In this document: positions 1 through 10,503 of the stretch, piece after piece
Numbering within the stretch: position 1 is the first letter of the stretch
Layout of the letters: every line of letters starts with the position of its first letter
NCBI GenBank assembly: GCA_031002005.1
Contig: CM061921.1
Span: 127,006,597-127,070,596, forward strand
Direction: 5' to 3'
Source of the DNA: Vandiemenella viatica
Lineage: Eukaryota; Arthropoda; Insecta; Orthoptera; Morabidae
Length of the DNA: 64,000 nt
Translations under genes and position numbers: made by a program
The notes under the pieces: model-generated
What the model saw: only the letters and a program-made list of their open reading frames with translations
Database searches by the model: none
What the model was told of the DNA's origin: nothing

Positions 1-11
1 AAACCTTCAGT

Positions 12-1111
12 TTGGTTGTCGAAATGGAGAAAAAACTTTCATATACAGATGAAAAATTGCACTTACACCTGTATTTATTTACTTTAATGAATGAATTAAA
101 ATCAGCCAGTACCATTATAGTTTTACCCATTATCTCTAAGGGTGAGTTATCGATGATATGTGTGTATTACAAGAAGAACAGAATTATTATGAAATTCCAA
201 TTGACGGAATAATTGTGTCTATAAATGTACAGAAAGTAATACTCGATGAACTGAATTTGCATGAATTTAATACGGATATGCAAATCACTGTAAATCAACA
301 CGACAAACTTAGTTTTCATGTAACCGACCCTAAAAAGCAAATCCAGACAGAACCTCAGGTGGTAATCGATCCACACCCTACCGACCTCCATGTGTATTCG
401 TTTTTCAAACTTAAAATACTACAGTTACTCGAGCTGAAGTCGGGCCAGTTTGACTCAGAAATTTTTTTCAAGTATTCATTAAGACCTGTGACGGATACTT
501 GGAAAAAGTTTTCTTACCATAGCGACATATACAGCAGCAACAGTCTTCTGTATTGAAGTAGAAGTGGGCCAGATTATGAATCAGTGTATGCTTTCCAAAT
601 GAAGGATAATTCATTAATGTTTGGAAACTCGCCTTTTACTATTCACAAAGATGTTATTGTTATCGATGGTAATGAATACAAAGGAACAAAGGGGTCAATG
701 AAACTCTTGATTTTTAAAAAAAACTTGAAAACATATATTACCAAGGACTTGAAAAGCAATTTTAAATTATTAAATAACGCGAGCACTAGCAGAGTAAATT
801 TGAGTGTATTCGGTAAGGTTTTGACACTTGCTAACAGTTTTACGTATAAAGCCATAATCTTTAAACTTGTCAATCAGTCTGGTTCTGTTCTTCTCCCCAT
901 AAAGGAATATGTGTATTGGGACGATCCAAATAAACTAATTGAAAGACTGATCTTACTTACAGCGTCAACATCAGCAGGACATACGGCGCACTCCAACGAA
1001 ATTTTATCAGTGATTGAAAAACTTCGTGAAATAGACTTTATAACATGGATCAAGCTGTGGCAGAACTCCATCGACCAGCATGAAGAAATTTCTCAAGACG
1101 TCAAACAGTAA
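12..1111 (+). pseudogene. DUF8207-like protein of an integrase-type mobile element, broken
   Basis: One frame runs from about 158 to 1111, interrupted by a single TGA at 554-556; a short overlapping frame at 12-212 may belong to the same decayed gene. The second half (from about 575) carries the pattern I associate with DUF8207 proteins: GNSPFTIHKD, then GNEYKGTKG, and a C-terminal block YVYWDDPNKLIERL with EILSVIEKLREIDFI. Such proteins accompany chromodomain integrases in arthropod and cnidarian repeats; their function is unknown to me. The integrase remnant follows immediately, which supports one composite element. The first half (158-556) I do not recognise. Confidence 0.6.
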
Positions 1112-1918
1112 TCTCGATGATCTGTGGCATGTTGATGTTGTAGAAATGATCCAGTACTCTCGCAAAAACAATGGTGCCTGATACTTACTCAAAGTTCACA
1201 TGGGCAGTGCCTCTCATGACCAAGACAGACAGTGTGGTTGCTAACGCTATGAAGAGAATACTAAAGATTGTCGTGCTCGTAAAAACTTACAGACTGACAA
1301 CGGAAAAGAGTTCTACAATTCAAAGCTCATGACTAGCTATCGTATTAATTACTAATGAACATGTACTCAACTAAAAGTATCATTTGTTAAATGACTCAAC
1401 AAAACTATTAAGAATGCAATGTGGCATGAATTCAGCAGACGTGGTTCACATAGGTGGATCGAGTTTCTTCCACAGTTAATCTCAAATTATAACGACAAGT
1501 GGCATAAAACCATCAAAATGAAACCCTCCGATATTAAGGACAACCCTCTACTTTCAACAGTGTGTATTCGTGTTAAGACTACCACACCAGCAATATTCAA
1601 AGTTGGTGACGATGTTAGGATCAGAACGATTAAAGAAACGTTTGAGAGAGGTTACTCACCAAACTGGTCAACTGAAGTCTTTACCGTCAGAAAATTAAAA
1701 ATTAACATATCCTGTAACTTATTTACTTATATATTACCAGGGTAAATATAAATGCAGGAGCATTTTACCAACAAGAATTAAAACTACCAAAACATCCAAG
1801 TACATTTCTGGTTGAAAGAGTGATAAGGAAAAGAAAGAATATGGCATTAGTAAAGAGGCTAGGCTTTGATAAATCATATAAGAAATTGATAAATATAAAA
1901 GATTTATTCAAATTATAA
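1112..1918 (+). pseudogene. Integrase with C-terminal chromodomain (Polinton/Maverick-like), decayed
   Basis: Pieces of a retroviral-type DDE integrase can be read in several frames: DLWHVDVVEM near 1118 (first catalytic Asp region), KFTWAVPL near 1190, LQTDNGKEFYN near 1288 (second Asp), then a clean frame 1419-1745 with NDKWHKTIKMKPSDI and FKVGDDVRI (SH3-like DNA-binding part). After a frame change the C-terminus reads FLVERVIRKRKN and VKRLGFDKSYKK, a chromodomain-like end, and stops at 1916-1918. Multiple stops and frameshifts make it non-functional. This domain order is typical of Polinton/Maverick-type and related integrases; Ginger-like integrases are the alternative. The polymerase, ATPase and capsid genes of a full Polinton are not in the window. 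Confidence 0.65.
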
Positions 1919-2330
1919 ATTATGATTAGTAAATTAATAATACAGCATACGCAGTGTTTATTTCTCTCCGATTCATTATATATATATTAGACTACAACAT
2001 TTACAGTGTATGGATAACGGACTTAAACATTAAACTAAATTTACACCCTTCTTTCATATCTCATAGGTAATGTGTTTATTTTCCACATTATGAATAAAAG
2101 ATTAAAAACTAAATCTTTGACAATTTTTATAGTGCATGGATAAAGGATTTTTTAGAATATACTGTGATAACTAATACGTTATTCTCCCCCCCCCCTTACA
2201 ATTCATCATATATTAGACAACAACATTTAATATATGGATAAAAGATTACACACTAAAATTTTTGACTATTTTTACAGTGCACGGATTAAGATTTTTTTTG
2301 CAATATATTTGGCTGCTACTGTGCATAACT
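1919..2330. repeat. AT-rich tail with imperfect repeats after the integrase
   Basis: No gene. A unit with the core GTGYAYGGATWANGGA followed by a run of T or a TTAAA-rich stretch recurs near 2008, 2133, 2235 and 2278, with partial copies of TATATTAGAC...AACATTTA near 1983 and 2208. It is probably the non-coding end of the integrase element. A C10 run lies near 2190. Confidence 0.4.
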
Positions 2331-5135
2331 TAATAGAGATACACCACAAGTAATAATTGGAGTAGAGAGTTGGTTAAAAGAAGAAGTACTAGACAGTGAG
2401 GTTCTTCCCGATGGTTACAGAGTGTACCGCAGAGATAGAGGAGCATTTGATGGAGGAGTTTTCATACTAGTTAACAAAAACTACGACAATTCACTGGTGT
2501 TCATAGATCATGACCATGAGTTATTTAGATACTGGGGTAGTAAAAAAGAAAAAACTCAGGGTGTTGGCTGCGTACCGCAATGGAAAAATGACAGATGAAG
2601 ATGAGGCTCTTGGGGAGAAATTAAATTCATACTCAGATATCAGGGGTGAGAATAGAATGGTCATTATTAGTGGGGCTTTAAATAAACTGGGTAGGAAATA
2701 AGATTAATAACACAACGGAACACAGATCTGCAAATACTTTAATAGGAGAAGGAGGCTGTATATAAGTGGTAGAGCAGAACACTAGGGGACAAAATATTTT
2801 GGATATATTCCTAATAAACCCCGATGATAACCTTGTGGTGTGTCAAGTAACCGAAGGAATAAGTGCTCATGAAGCAGTTCTGATGGATATTAGAGGATTC
2901 AGTAAACCAGCAGTCAAAATTGAAGGGGGAAATAGATACACTTATAAAAAGGCACAAATTTTGAATTTGAAGAGATATTTAAGAGAACGTTTCAGCAAAT
3001 GGAAGGAAGGCAAAAGTACAGTAGAGTTAAGGTGGGAAGAGTTCAAGGAGATAATAAGAAACGGGGAAGAAAAATTTATTCCTAAACATAAAATAAAGAG
3101 AAATAGAGAACCTGTGTACTGTAATAGAGAGTTAGCAGGTTAAAGAGGTTGGTAAGAAGAGAACATAACAGAGTTAAGAGACAGCAGGGTAGTAGGGAAT
3201 GTTTAAAACAACTAAACAAGAATTTAATAATAGCTAAGAAGCTGGGTAAAGATGGGTTTATGAAGAGTACTGTCAGTGCAGGAGGACCATTGACTGATGC
3301 ATCTAGAACTTTCTATGGCTATGTTAGAAAACAATGGGGGTAAGGAGGATATTGAGACGCTTTTAGATAAGGATGGAGAAGAAGTTACTGAGGATTTGAA
3401 AATGAGGGAGATTTTAAGTAACTGTAGTGAGAGCATTAGGGGCAATGAATCAGAAACGGGATAGTCTAAATTGAGGAAAGAGCTTAACAAAACAATTAGG
3501 AATGAGCAGACAAAAAAATTTGAAACTCATCCTGAGGATATTATGTAGGAAATAAGAAAGCTGATATAATATAAAAGGGTTGGTGTAGATAATATTACTA
3601 CATATATCTTAAAGATAGCCGGATGTGACATTGTACCTTTTCTTGAAAATTATTTAAATTGAGTCTGGATACTTGCTGCTTACCAGAGGACTTTAAAAGT
3701 GCGATAGTAGTGCCGGTACGTAAAGGAAGGGTGAAAAATAGAGTCGAAAATTACAGACCGATCAGTTTATTTATTTATTCTAACGGAAAAACCATTTTAT
3801 ATTAATATATCTTATGGTAGCTACTTAGCAAATACAATTATCACTATTTGTGAACAATTAGTTACAGTGAAAACAAGAAGATGACAAAAAATAGCATGTA
3901 TAGTATAATATTACTAAAACCAGTGGTAGGTAAATTAATGGAGAGGTTGATATGCAACCACATCAGAAATATATGGGAGGAGCGTAAGTGGTTTTCAAGT
4001 AAGCAGCATGGCTTTAGGCAAGGATATTCATGCGAATCTCAGTTGGCGGGATATATGCACGATGTTTCACATCAAATGGACAAGGTAGGCCAAATCGATA
4101 GTGTAATACTAGATCTTTCAAAGGCTTTTGACAGAGTGAGCCATAAAATGGTAGGAAATAAGGTAAAAACTATTGGAGTGGATGAGAAAGTGATTTGCTG
4201 GGTAGAAGAATTTTAAAAGATAGAAAACAGAAAGTTAATGTAGGAAAAGCAGTATCAAAAGAAGTGGAAGTAAAAATGGGAGTGCCACAGGGTAGCGTAT
4301 TGGGACCACTGCTATTTATTATTCTAATGAATAATTGTATTGATTGTTTACTATCTGAAATTAGGTAGTTTGCATATGATATAAAGCTATATAAAAGGAT
4401 CAAAGCGGTTGAGGACTGTAAATAGCTGCAGGGGGATCTGGACAGGATATCTAGTTGGGTTGGTAAACATGAGATGAAGGTAAATGCAAAGAAGAGTCAG
4501 CTTATTAGATACACAAATAAAAAACTAATGGTTGATTACGATTAAAAGACTTGAAATGTAAATATCTTGGCATTATATTTGAGAACAAGTTTAACTAGGT
4601 AGGACACATTGATCAGGTAGTAGGAAAAGGTTTCAAAATTCTGCACTTGCTGCAATGTACTAGAGAAGTAAAGGAATTAGGTTACAAAACTTTGGTGAGA
4701 CGATTGCTTGAAGATGGTAGTGTTGTATGAGACCCACATTTTGAGTATCAAATACAGGAGTTGGAGAGGGTGCAAAAAGGACTGGTAGATTTGTTTCTGG
4801 AAATTATCGCAGAATTCAATTAGTAACAGATATGATAAAAGTGCTGGAATGGGATTAATTGGAAGACAGGAGGACGGTGAAGAGAGTCATGGGAGTGTAC
4901 AAGTCGTATATTGGTGATGAGGCATGGAAAGATATTGATGTAAGAATTAAGTAACGCATGGAAGGGAAAAGATTACCATGACCACAAGATAGCACTCGAT
5001 TTCAGGCACGAGGGCGTAGGCAGACTCTCTTTTTTGGGTAATGTACCAAAAATGTCGAAAGAATTTAAAGTTAAAATTTGCAGAGGTCAAATGTAAGTGG
5101 GTGCAGGAAAGGGGGAAGATGGGTGTGTAGGGAAA
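2331..5135 (+). pseudogene. CR1-like LINE, heavily decayed (endonuclease and RT remnants)
   Basis: The endonuclease starts near 2350 with GVESWLKEEVLDSEVLPDGY and GGVFILVNKNY; a later piece at 2766-2900 reads NTRGQNILDIFLINPDD. Reverse transcriptase pieces follow: YRPISL near 3755, KLMERLICNHI near 3935, KQHGFRQGYSCESQL near 4003, DLSKAFDRVSHK near 4112 and GVPQGSVLGPLL near 4276. The catalytic box appears as FAYDIKLY near 4370, so the first Asp of the usual YADD is lost. About 130 bp of unrelated AT-rich sequence (near 3775-3905) separates the first two RT blocks. There are many stops and frameshifts. The same family recurs on the minus strand at 53.5-57.8 kb. Confidence 0.75.
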
Positions 5136-5269
5136 TTGCCTTGCAATTTAATTAAATATTAACTCAATGACAACTTCGACTTTTACATGTATCATTGGCA
5201 TTTTACCCAGTACCGATATGTTTTGATATTTGATACCTGTTACTAAATTACAGTGCACTGACAAAAACT
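5136..5269. other. Short AT-rich stretch, nothing recognised
   Basis: This is probably the LINE 3' UTR or flank; I see no coding potential or repeats. Confidence 0.3.
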
Positions 5270-5420
5270 CACAGCAAGATAACACTACCAACCATTTACA
5301 ATAAATCATCATAAACTATTTACAACTCATGACCTGAGATCACCATCTACTATTTATAACAAATCATGTGTACACAGGTCGACACCAACTATTTACAACA
5401 GCTCATGTTCACAGTTCTAC
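5270..5420. repeat. Short imperfect tandem repeat (CTATTTACAACTCATG-like)
   Basis: The core MYATTTAYAAYNNNTCATG recurs about every 30-38 bp near 5283, 5312, 5349 and 5387, with a related ending near 5420. It is non-coding and too degenerate for an exact unit length. Confidence 0.5.
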
Positions 5421-5799
5421 ATGAGCTGTTTACACACTCGTTCACTCAGGTACATACTTGTGCCCCCATGGTAGGGTTCCAATCTCATCAGGGTAAATAT
5501 AGCATTTATTAGCCAATAAAGATAGACCAAACTTGAATTCCTCAACAGTTGTGATTTTATGAAGGTAAGACTGAAAACGATTTTGTGTATGGTATTTAGA
5601 TGCAGCTCCATGTAAATGTTCTTTATAATTTCCTATGGTGAGTTTTTTTTCTGTAACTGTGCCTGCCAGACTTTTGCCCGTCTAGAAGTCTGCTTAGATT
5701 CTAATCGGAATGTCGACCCTACACGCGCAAACTGTACCATCAAGGAATCTTTCGCCTCATCCCTCATTATTATTATTGTTATTATTATTATTCCGCGAT
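5421..5799. repeat. No gene; ATT microsatellite at 5763-5792
   Basis: An imperfect ATT/GTT run occupies about 5763-5792. The short ORFs here cross the microsatellite and look like chance reading frames. Confidence 0.5.
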
Positions 5800-6900
5800 T
5801 CACTAAAAGTGGGTGGCAAAATTTGAACCCCTCTCCCCATTTCCACCCCCTTGATTTTTGTCAATTTTATTTTTAAAAAACTACTGTCGTCACCATTTGA
5901 CTGATCTTTATGAAAGTTTTTATGGATAAGATTTCTGATCAAAAAATCCAAAAACTACCCTTTCTCCCCTTTTACATGCCTTAATTTTTGTATAAACCTA
6001 TATTTTAATCCAATTCAGTGGAACTTCGCATGTGTATACTTTAAAACAAATAGAAAAATACTGTCCACATAACTTTCTCAAAAACGCAAACCATACCTCA
6101 CTTTCTACCCCTTTAATTACTGTCAATGTTCTTTATATAAAGCTACCGCTTCTATCTGATTTTGAAGGAAGTATACACATGTACACTTCAAAACAAACAG
6201 AAAAATACTGTCTACATTTGGTTTCGAGAAGCCAAACATCTCTCCTTCTTTCCACCCCCTAATCTACACAAAGCTACAGTTTCTATCCGATTTTGAAGGA
6301 AATTTGCACACGTATACTTTAAAACATACAGAACAATTGTGTTAAAATTAGGTTGCAGAAGCCCAACCCCTCTTACCTTCTACCCCCACCCCTCCTAATT
6401 GCCAATGTGCTTTATAGATACCCACAGTTTTCTTTCATATTTCGATGGAACACTGCACATGTATATTTAAAAACAAAGAGAAATATAAAGTCTACATTAT
6501 GTTTACAAATCCAAACTGCTCACTCCCTTACCCTATTTAATTTTTGCAAATTTTCTTTACACGAAGCTGCTGTTTTTATCTGGTTTGAAGGAACTTTGCA
6601 CTTGTATACTTTAAAACAAAGAGAAAAATACTGTCTACACTAACTTTACAAAAACAGACTACTCTTCGTGTCCATACCACTTAATTGTTTTTTTTTTATT
6701 TATTTTTTATTTTTATTTTTTATACATACATACAGTTTTTATCTGATATCAATAGTAATTTACACACATATGCTTTAAATAAATCAGAAAAGGCAGTCTA
6801 CATTTGGTATAAAAAAGCCCAATCCCTCTTCCTCTTTACCCCCATCCCCTTTTAATTTCCAATGTTCTTTACAAAAATCCGCAGTTTTAAATCCTGTCAA
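5800..6900. repeat. Tandem array, about 145-bp unit, six or more copies
   Basis: The marker TGTATACTTTAAAACAAA recurs in variant form near 6036, 6181, 6312, 6459, 6603 and 6768, so the unit is 131-165 bp. Each unit also carries AGAAAAATACTGTCTACA, a pyrimidine-rich CCCCTCT...TTCTACCCC block, a TTAATT..AATGTTCTTTA block and CAGTTTCTATCTGATTTTGAAGG. Copies are well diverged, so the array is old. Small ORFs inside it are repeat shadows. Confidence 0.7.
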
Positions 6901-7234
6901 AATCAATAAAACTATTTTTAAGTCATGGCAGAATATTTACAAAATAAATGTGTCCTAATGTCTCAACATGTACTTCAGATTTCAACTTGGGCCCCAACCT
7001 TTCACGTTGTGAAAAACAATTAAAAACCTATATTTTCTGTGTGATGCTAGAACAAACAGATATATTCCAGAGACAGATTTGCATATGTGGTATGAATTAA
7101 TGCCCAGAAGTTACATGTTTCGATTATCGAGCAGCAGCTTTAACAGATACTATGATTAGATCGGAACACAGCCTGGACCAAAATATAAACTGACATTCCT
7201 TAATACAACATCCAATTCACCCGGTTCTGGAAGT
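6901..7234. other. No gene recognised
   Basis: AT-rich sequence between the tandem array and the next repeat, with no coherent reading frame. Confidence 0.3.
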
Positions 7235-7300
7235 TGTTGGGGTACTTTTTTTTTTAAAGCAAGCGCTTTAACCACTGAGCTACCAGAAAGATCACAAAAT
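7235..7300 (-). repeat. tRNA-derived SINE head fragment
   Basis: On the minus strand the segment reads CTGGTAGCTCAGTGGTTAAA followed by GCGCTTGCTT, a tRNA-like A-box region, then an A-rich run. The same head occurs on the minus strand near 29035-29070. No intact B box was found. Confidence 0.45.
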
Positions 7301-7344
7301 GAGAACTGCTGCTGCATATTTAAAATACAAAACAAACTATAATA

Positions 7345-7512
7345 CCACTAAAAATCTAAAAATAAAATAATTGTTTAAAAAACATAAAAACATCTTTGAA
7401 AAAAGCGCACTAAAAATATTAAAATAGCATTAAACCTTGCTTAGAATAAAGTAAATCTAAATGGACAATATTTTTAATTACTGTTATTAAAATGTTGACA
7501 TTAATTAGTTAT
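7345..7512. repeat. Left arm of a split inverted-repeat element
   Basis: This segment is the reverse complement of 25428-25605, similar over about 160 bp; both arms contain GTAAATCTAAATGGACAATA and the GTGCGCTTTTTTCAAAG/GTGTGCTTTTTTAAGG variants in opposite orientation. It is the left half of an old fold-back or MITE-like element that was split by the 17.5-kb retrotransposon complex. Its last 14 bases form the direct repeat found again at 25019-25032. Confidence 0.75.
7499..7512. repeat. Direct repeat (target-site duplication), left copy
   Basis: CATTAATTAGTTAT occurs here and at 25019-25032 in the same orientation, exactly at the two outer ends of the retrotransposon complex. The inverted copy in the right arm (25428-25448) shows that this sequence was already present in the element that was hit. 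Confidence 0.75.
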
Positions 7513-7825
7513 ATGAGTGGAGACTTTCCCGGCGTAGTGATGAAATATAATCTTCACGGGTGTTCAGCCGGATGGTGTCAAAGTAACACGACGTTTAAAC
7601 AGCAAGCTCGGCTGTCTTCATCAGGTATCGGTGTCTGCTGGCTGTCATAAGCCGGCTGTCACCGGGTCGACTGACTTAGCTCGTCCTGAGCATTTTCTGC
7701 TTTATCTTTTTAAGCAGTTTATTGCGAAGGGTTTGTCTGTTGACACTTCCTTCAAACGTTAAAAGGTCAGTTGCATTACTTTTGGTGTGTCTTTTGGTTT
7801 GCTCGGTTCTATTTTTAGTTTTATG
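7513..7825 (-). other. 3' UTR of Jockey-like copy A with conserved hairpin segment
   Basis: Read on the minus strand, the last ~170 bases match the 3' end of copy C (24877-25018) at roughly 96 percent by eye. They include CTGATGA, the stem GACAGC...GCTGT and CCATCCGGCTGAACACCC. Where copy C has GTCGAAAC this copy has GTTTAAAC (7593-7600). Copy A extends about 30 nt further, ending CGCCGGGAAAGTCTCCACTC plus AT, a tail also seen at 39.4 kb. There is no poly-A tail. Confidence 0.75.
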
Positions 7826-10503
7826 TCAGTATTGACAGCGGTCTCTTGTGCTTGTCGCACAATGTAGTATTGCCCTAAGTTGGCAATTAGGGATTGTTTG
7901 AGTCTCTAGAAGCTCGGTAAAAAGATCTTGTAATCTGTGCGATTCTTTGTTCGAGCATCGGAATACCTGCGGCTTGTGCAGGTCAGCTGTGGGAAACCGG
8001 GAAGGCACGTGTAGTGCTCGCCGAAGCGCACGATTCTGCATGATCTGCAGCCTTTTTATCGCGGACCTGGAGGCGTAGCCCCATACGGGACACGCGTACT
8101 CAATTACCGGTCTTATCAGGCTGCAATATACGCTCACTCCGGTATTGGCTGCCAGTGCGCTGTCCGTATTTAGAATAGGGTACAGCTCCCTCAGCCTCGT
8201 TGCGGCTTTGAGTCGGGTCTCCTCAATGTGACGTTTCCATGTGAGCCTGGAGTCAAGCGTCACACCCAGGTATTTTACAGTGGTTGACCACTCGATGTCC
8301 TCTCCGTGGAGTCGTAGTTTTGGTGTCTGGTTGCGCTGGCGATCACGTTTCCCCAGACGTCTCGTCAGCATTATTGCTTGGGTCTTGGTCGAGTTTATGG
8401 TAATCCTCCACCGCCTGGCCCAGGCTTCAGTTTGTTGAAGTACTCCTTGTAGACGCCGAATGGCAGCAGCTTTACATCTATGCGCGGTGAAGAAGGCCGT
8501 GTCGTCCGCGTATAGGGCTGTGCGAACCGTTGCTGGAGCAGGGATGTCGGCAGTATACAGGTTGTACAGTACCGGCCCTAGTACTGACCCTTGTGGCACA
8601 CCTGCATTGATTGGGCGGCGAGAAGATAGTTCATTCCCAACTCTCACTCTGAAGGATCTTCCAGTGATATAACTCTTAATTAGCTTCACAAGCGGGCCGG
8701 GGAGTCCCTGATTGTAAAGCTTATAAAGTAGTCCGCTGTGCCAAACGGAGTCAAATGCTCGTGCCACATCTAGCAGGACTAGCGGACAGTAGCTCCGATG
8801 GTTGAATGCGGTCGTGGCGCGCTCAACTATGCGCATGATCTGCTGGGTGGCGGAGTGACCCCTCTGGAAGCCGAACTGGAACTCCGGGATGATGTTCTCT
8901 CTGCGGATGTGTTCTTCCATCCTCTTGAGAAGGAGCCTCTCAAAAACCTTGCTTAGGGACGGGAGGAGGCTTATGGGCCTGTAGTTTTGGGGGAAAGTTC
9001 CGTTCTTCCCTGGCTTATGGACTCCGATCACCGTTGCCTGCTTCCAGCATCGGGGGTAGTGCTGAGTGCGTAATATACAGTTGAACAGCTCGGTTATGCG
9101 TTCTACTGCTGGAGCTGGAAGGTTTTTCAGCAGCCTATTTCCCAGGTTATCATTTCCAGGTGCCTTTTTGATGTTTAATCTGGAGATGATTCGGCGAACT
9201 TCTTCTGCAGAGATCTCGTCGATCTGGTAGCCGTCGTCATCAGCGGCGAGGAAGCGCCGCAGTCTTCTGCGGATATCCGCAGATTCTTCCTCGTCGTCGT
9301 CCTGCGCAGGCCGAAACTGCTTCTCAAAGTGATCGGCGAGGGCATTGGCCTTGTCTTTATCGCTGAACACTAGTCCCCTCTCGCCATGTAGCGGGGGCAA
9401 TCTTGTTCGCTTCTTGGTGAACCGGCGGGTCTCGACCCACAGATTACCGTCGGTGACGTTCAGCGACGCCAGGCGAGCGGCCCACTCTCTGTTGCGGTGT
9501 TCCTGGAGACTGACCTTCAGCTCACGCTGCAGGCGATTTAGGAGGCGCCTGGTGTTGGGCTGTCTCGTAAGCCTCCACTCCTTAGCCACTCTGTTCTTGT
9601 GTCTAATCTGAGCCAACAGATGTGGCGGTAATTGCGTGACTGTTGTCTTGTCACCGGAGGGGGCGTTGCAGAATTCGCTGCGTCAAGGATGACAGATGAG
9701 ACTTGTTTTATCGCCGCCTCAATTTGCCTCTCGTCCAGTGGGCGCAGACGCTGGAGGGATTCTGAGACTTCTTCACGGTACAGTTCCCAGTTTGTCCGGT
9801 TATAATTAATTTCATTTGGAACAATTCGTCTCCATGATCCAACGTCGATATTCATCATGACCGGAGAGTGGTCTGATGAGAGCCTGTTCATGGTGGTGGC
9901 GGAGACGAAGCCAACGATGCCTCGGGTGATTACTATGTCAAGGACATCAGGGCGGTTGCCGCTCCAGGGGTGGTGGGTCGGCTCGTCCGGGCCCCAGACC
10001 TGGAGATTGTTCCTGGCACTCATTCTGTATAGCTGGTTTCCCGCTGGATTGCTGACTCTTGACTTCCATGCAGGATGTTTTGCATTGAAGTCTCCTCCAA
10101 TGATGAGCTTACCCCTAAGGGTGAGCAGCTGGCGGATGTCATCTTCAATCGGTACTCTCCGTGGAGGTCTATATGCTGAGACGACGGTGACCGGTCCCGA
10201 TGTGGTTGCCATTTCGATTGCTGTTGCTTCGATTATTTGCAGTGGTGGAGTGTGTACCGTGTGGTGAGGGATGCCTCTTTTAATGTATATGGCCACTCCT
10301 CCTCCCGCAGTGGGTCTGTCGTGACGGTAGCACAGGTAGTTGGCTACCGTTGCTCTGAGACCAGGTTTTAGGTGAGTTTCGGCTACTAGACATATGTCTA
10401 CGTTCTCTTCCCGTAGGAATTGCCGAAACTCACCGAGTTGCTGGATAATGCCGTCGGCATTCCAAATGCATATTGATATGCCATCTATGTTAACTCTGTC
10501 CAT
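7826..10503 (-). pseudogene. ORF2 of Jockey-like copy A: endonuclease-reverse transcriptase, one frameshift
   Basis: Starts at ATG 10503, which overlaps the ORF1 stop by 14 nt. The endonuclease (10503 to about 9840) shows ICIWNADGI, ETHLKPG, GGDFNAKHPAW, DVLDIVITRG and LSSDHSPV, i.e. a complete-looking APE domain. A single frameshift near 9600 moves the frame to 9616-7826. The RT shows NYRPISLLPSLSKVFERLLL, LLDVARAFDSVWH, GVPQGSVLGPVLY and the intact catalytic YADD, then the thumb KYLGVTLDSRLTW and PVIEYACPVWGYA. ORF2 protein makes DNA at the nick by target-primed reverse transcription. No RNase H is present, as expected for Jockey. It would be nearly complete apart from the frameshift. Confidence 0.88.
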
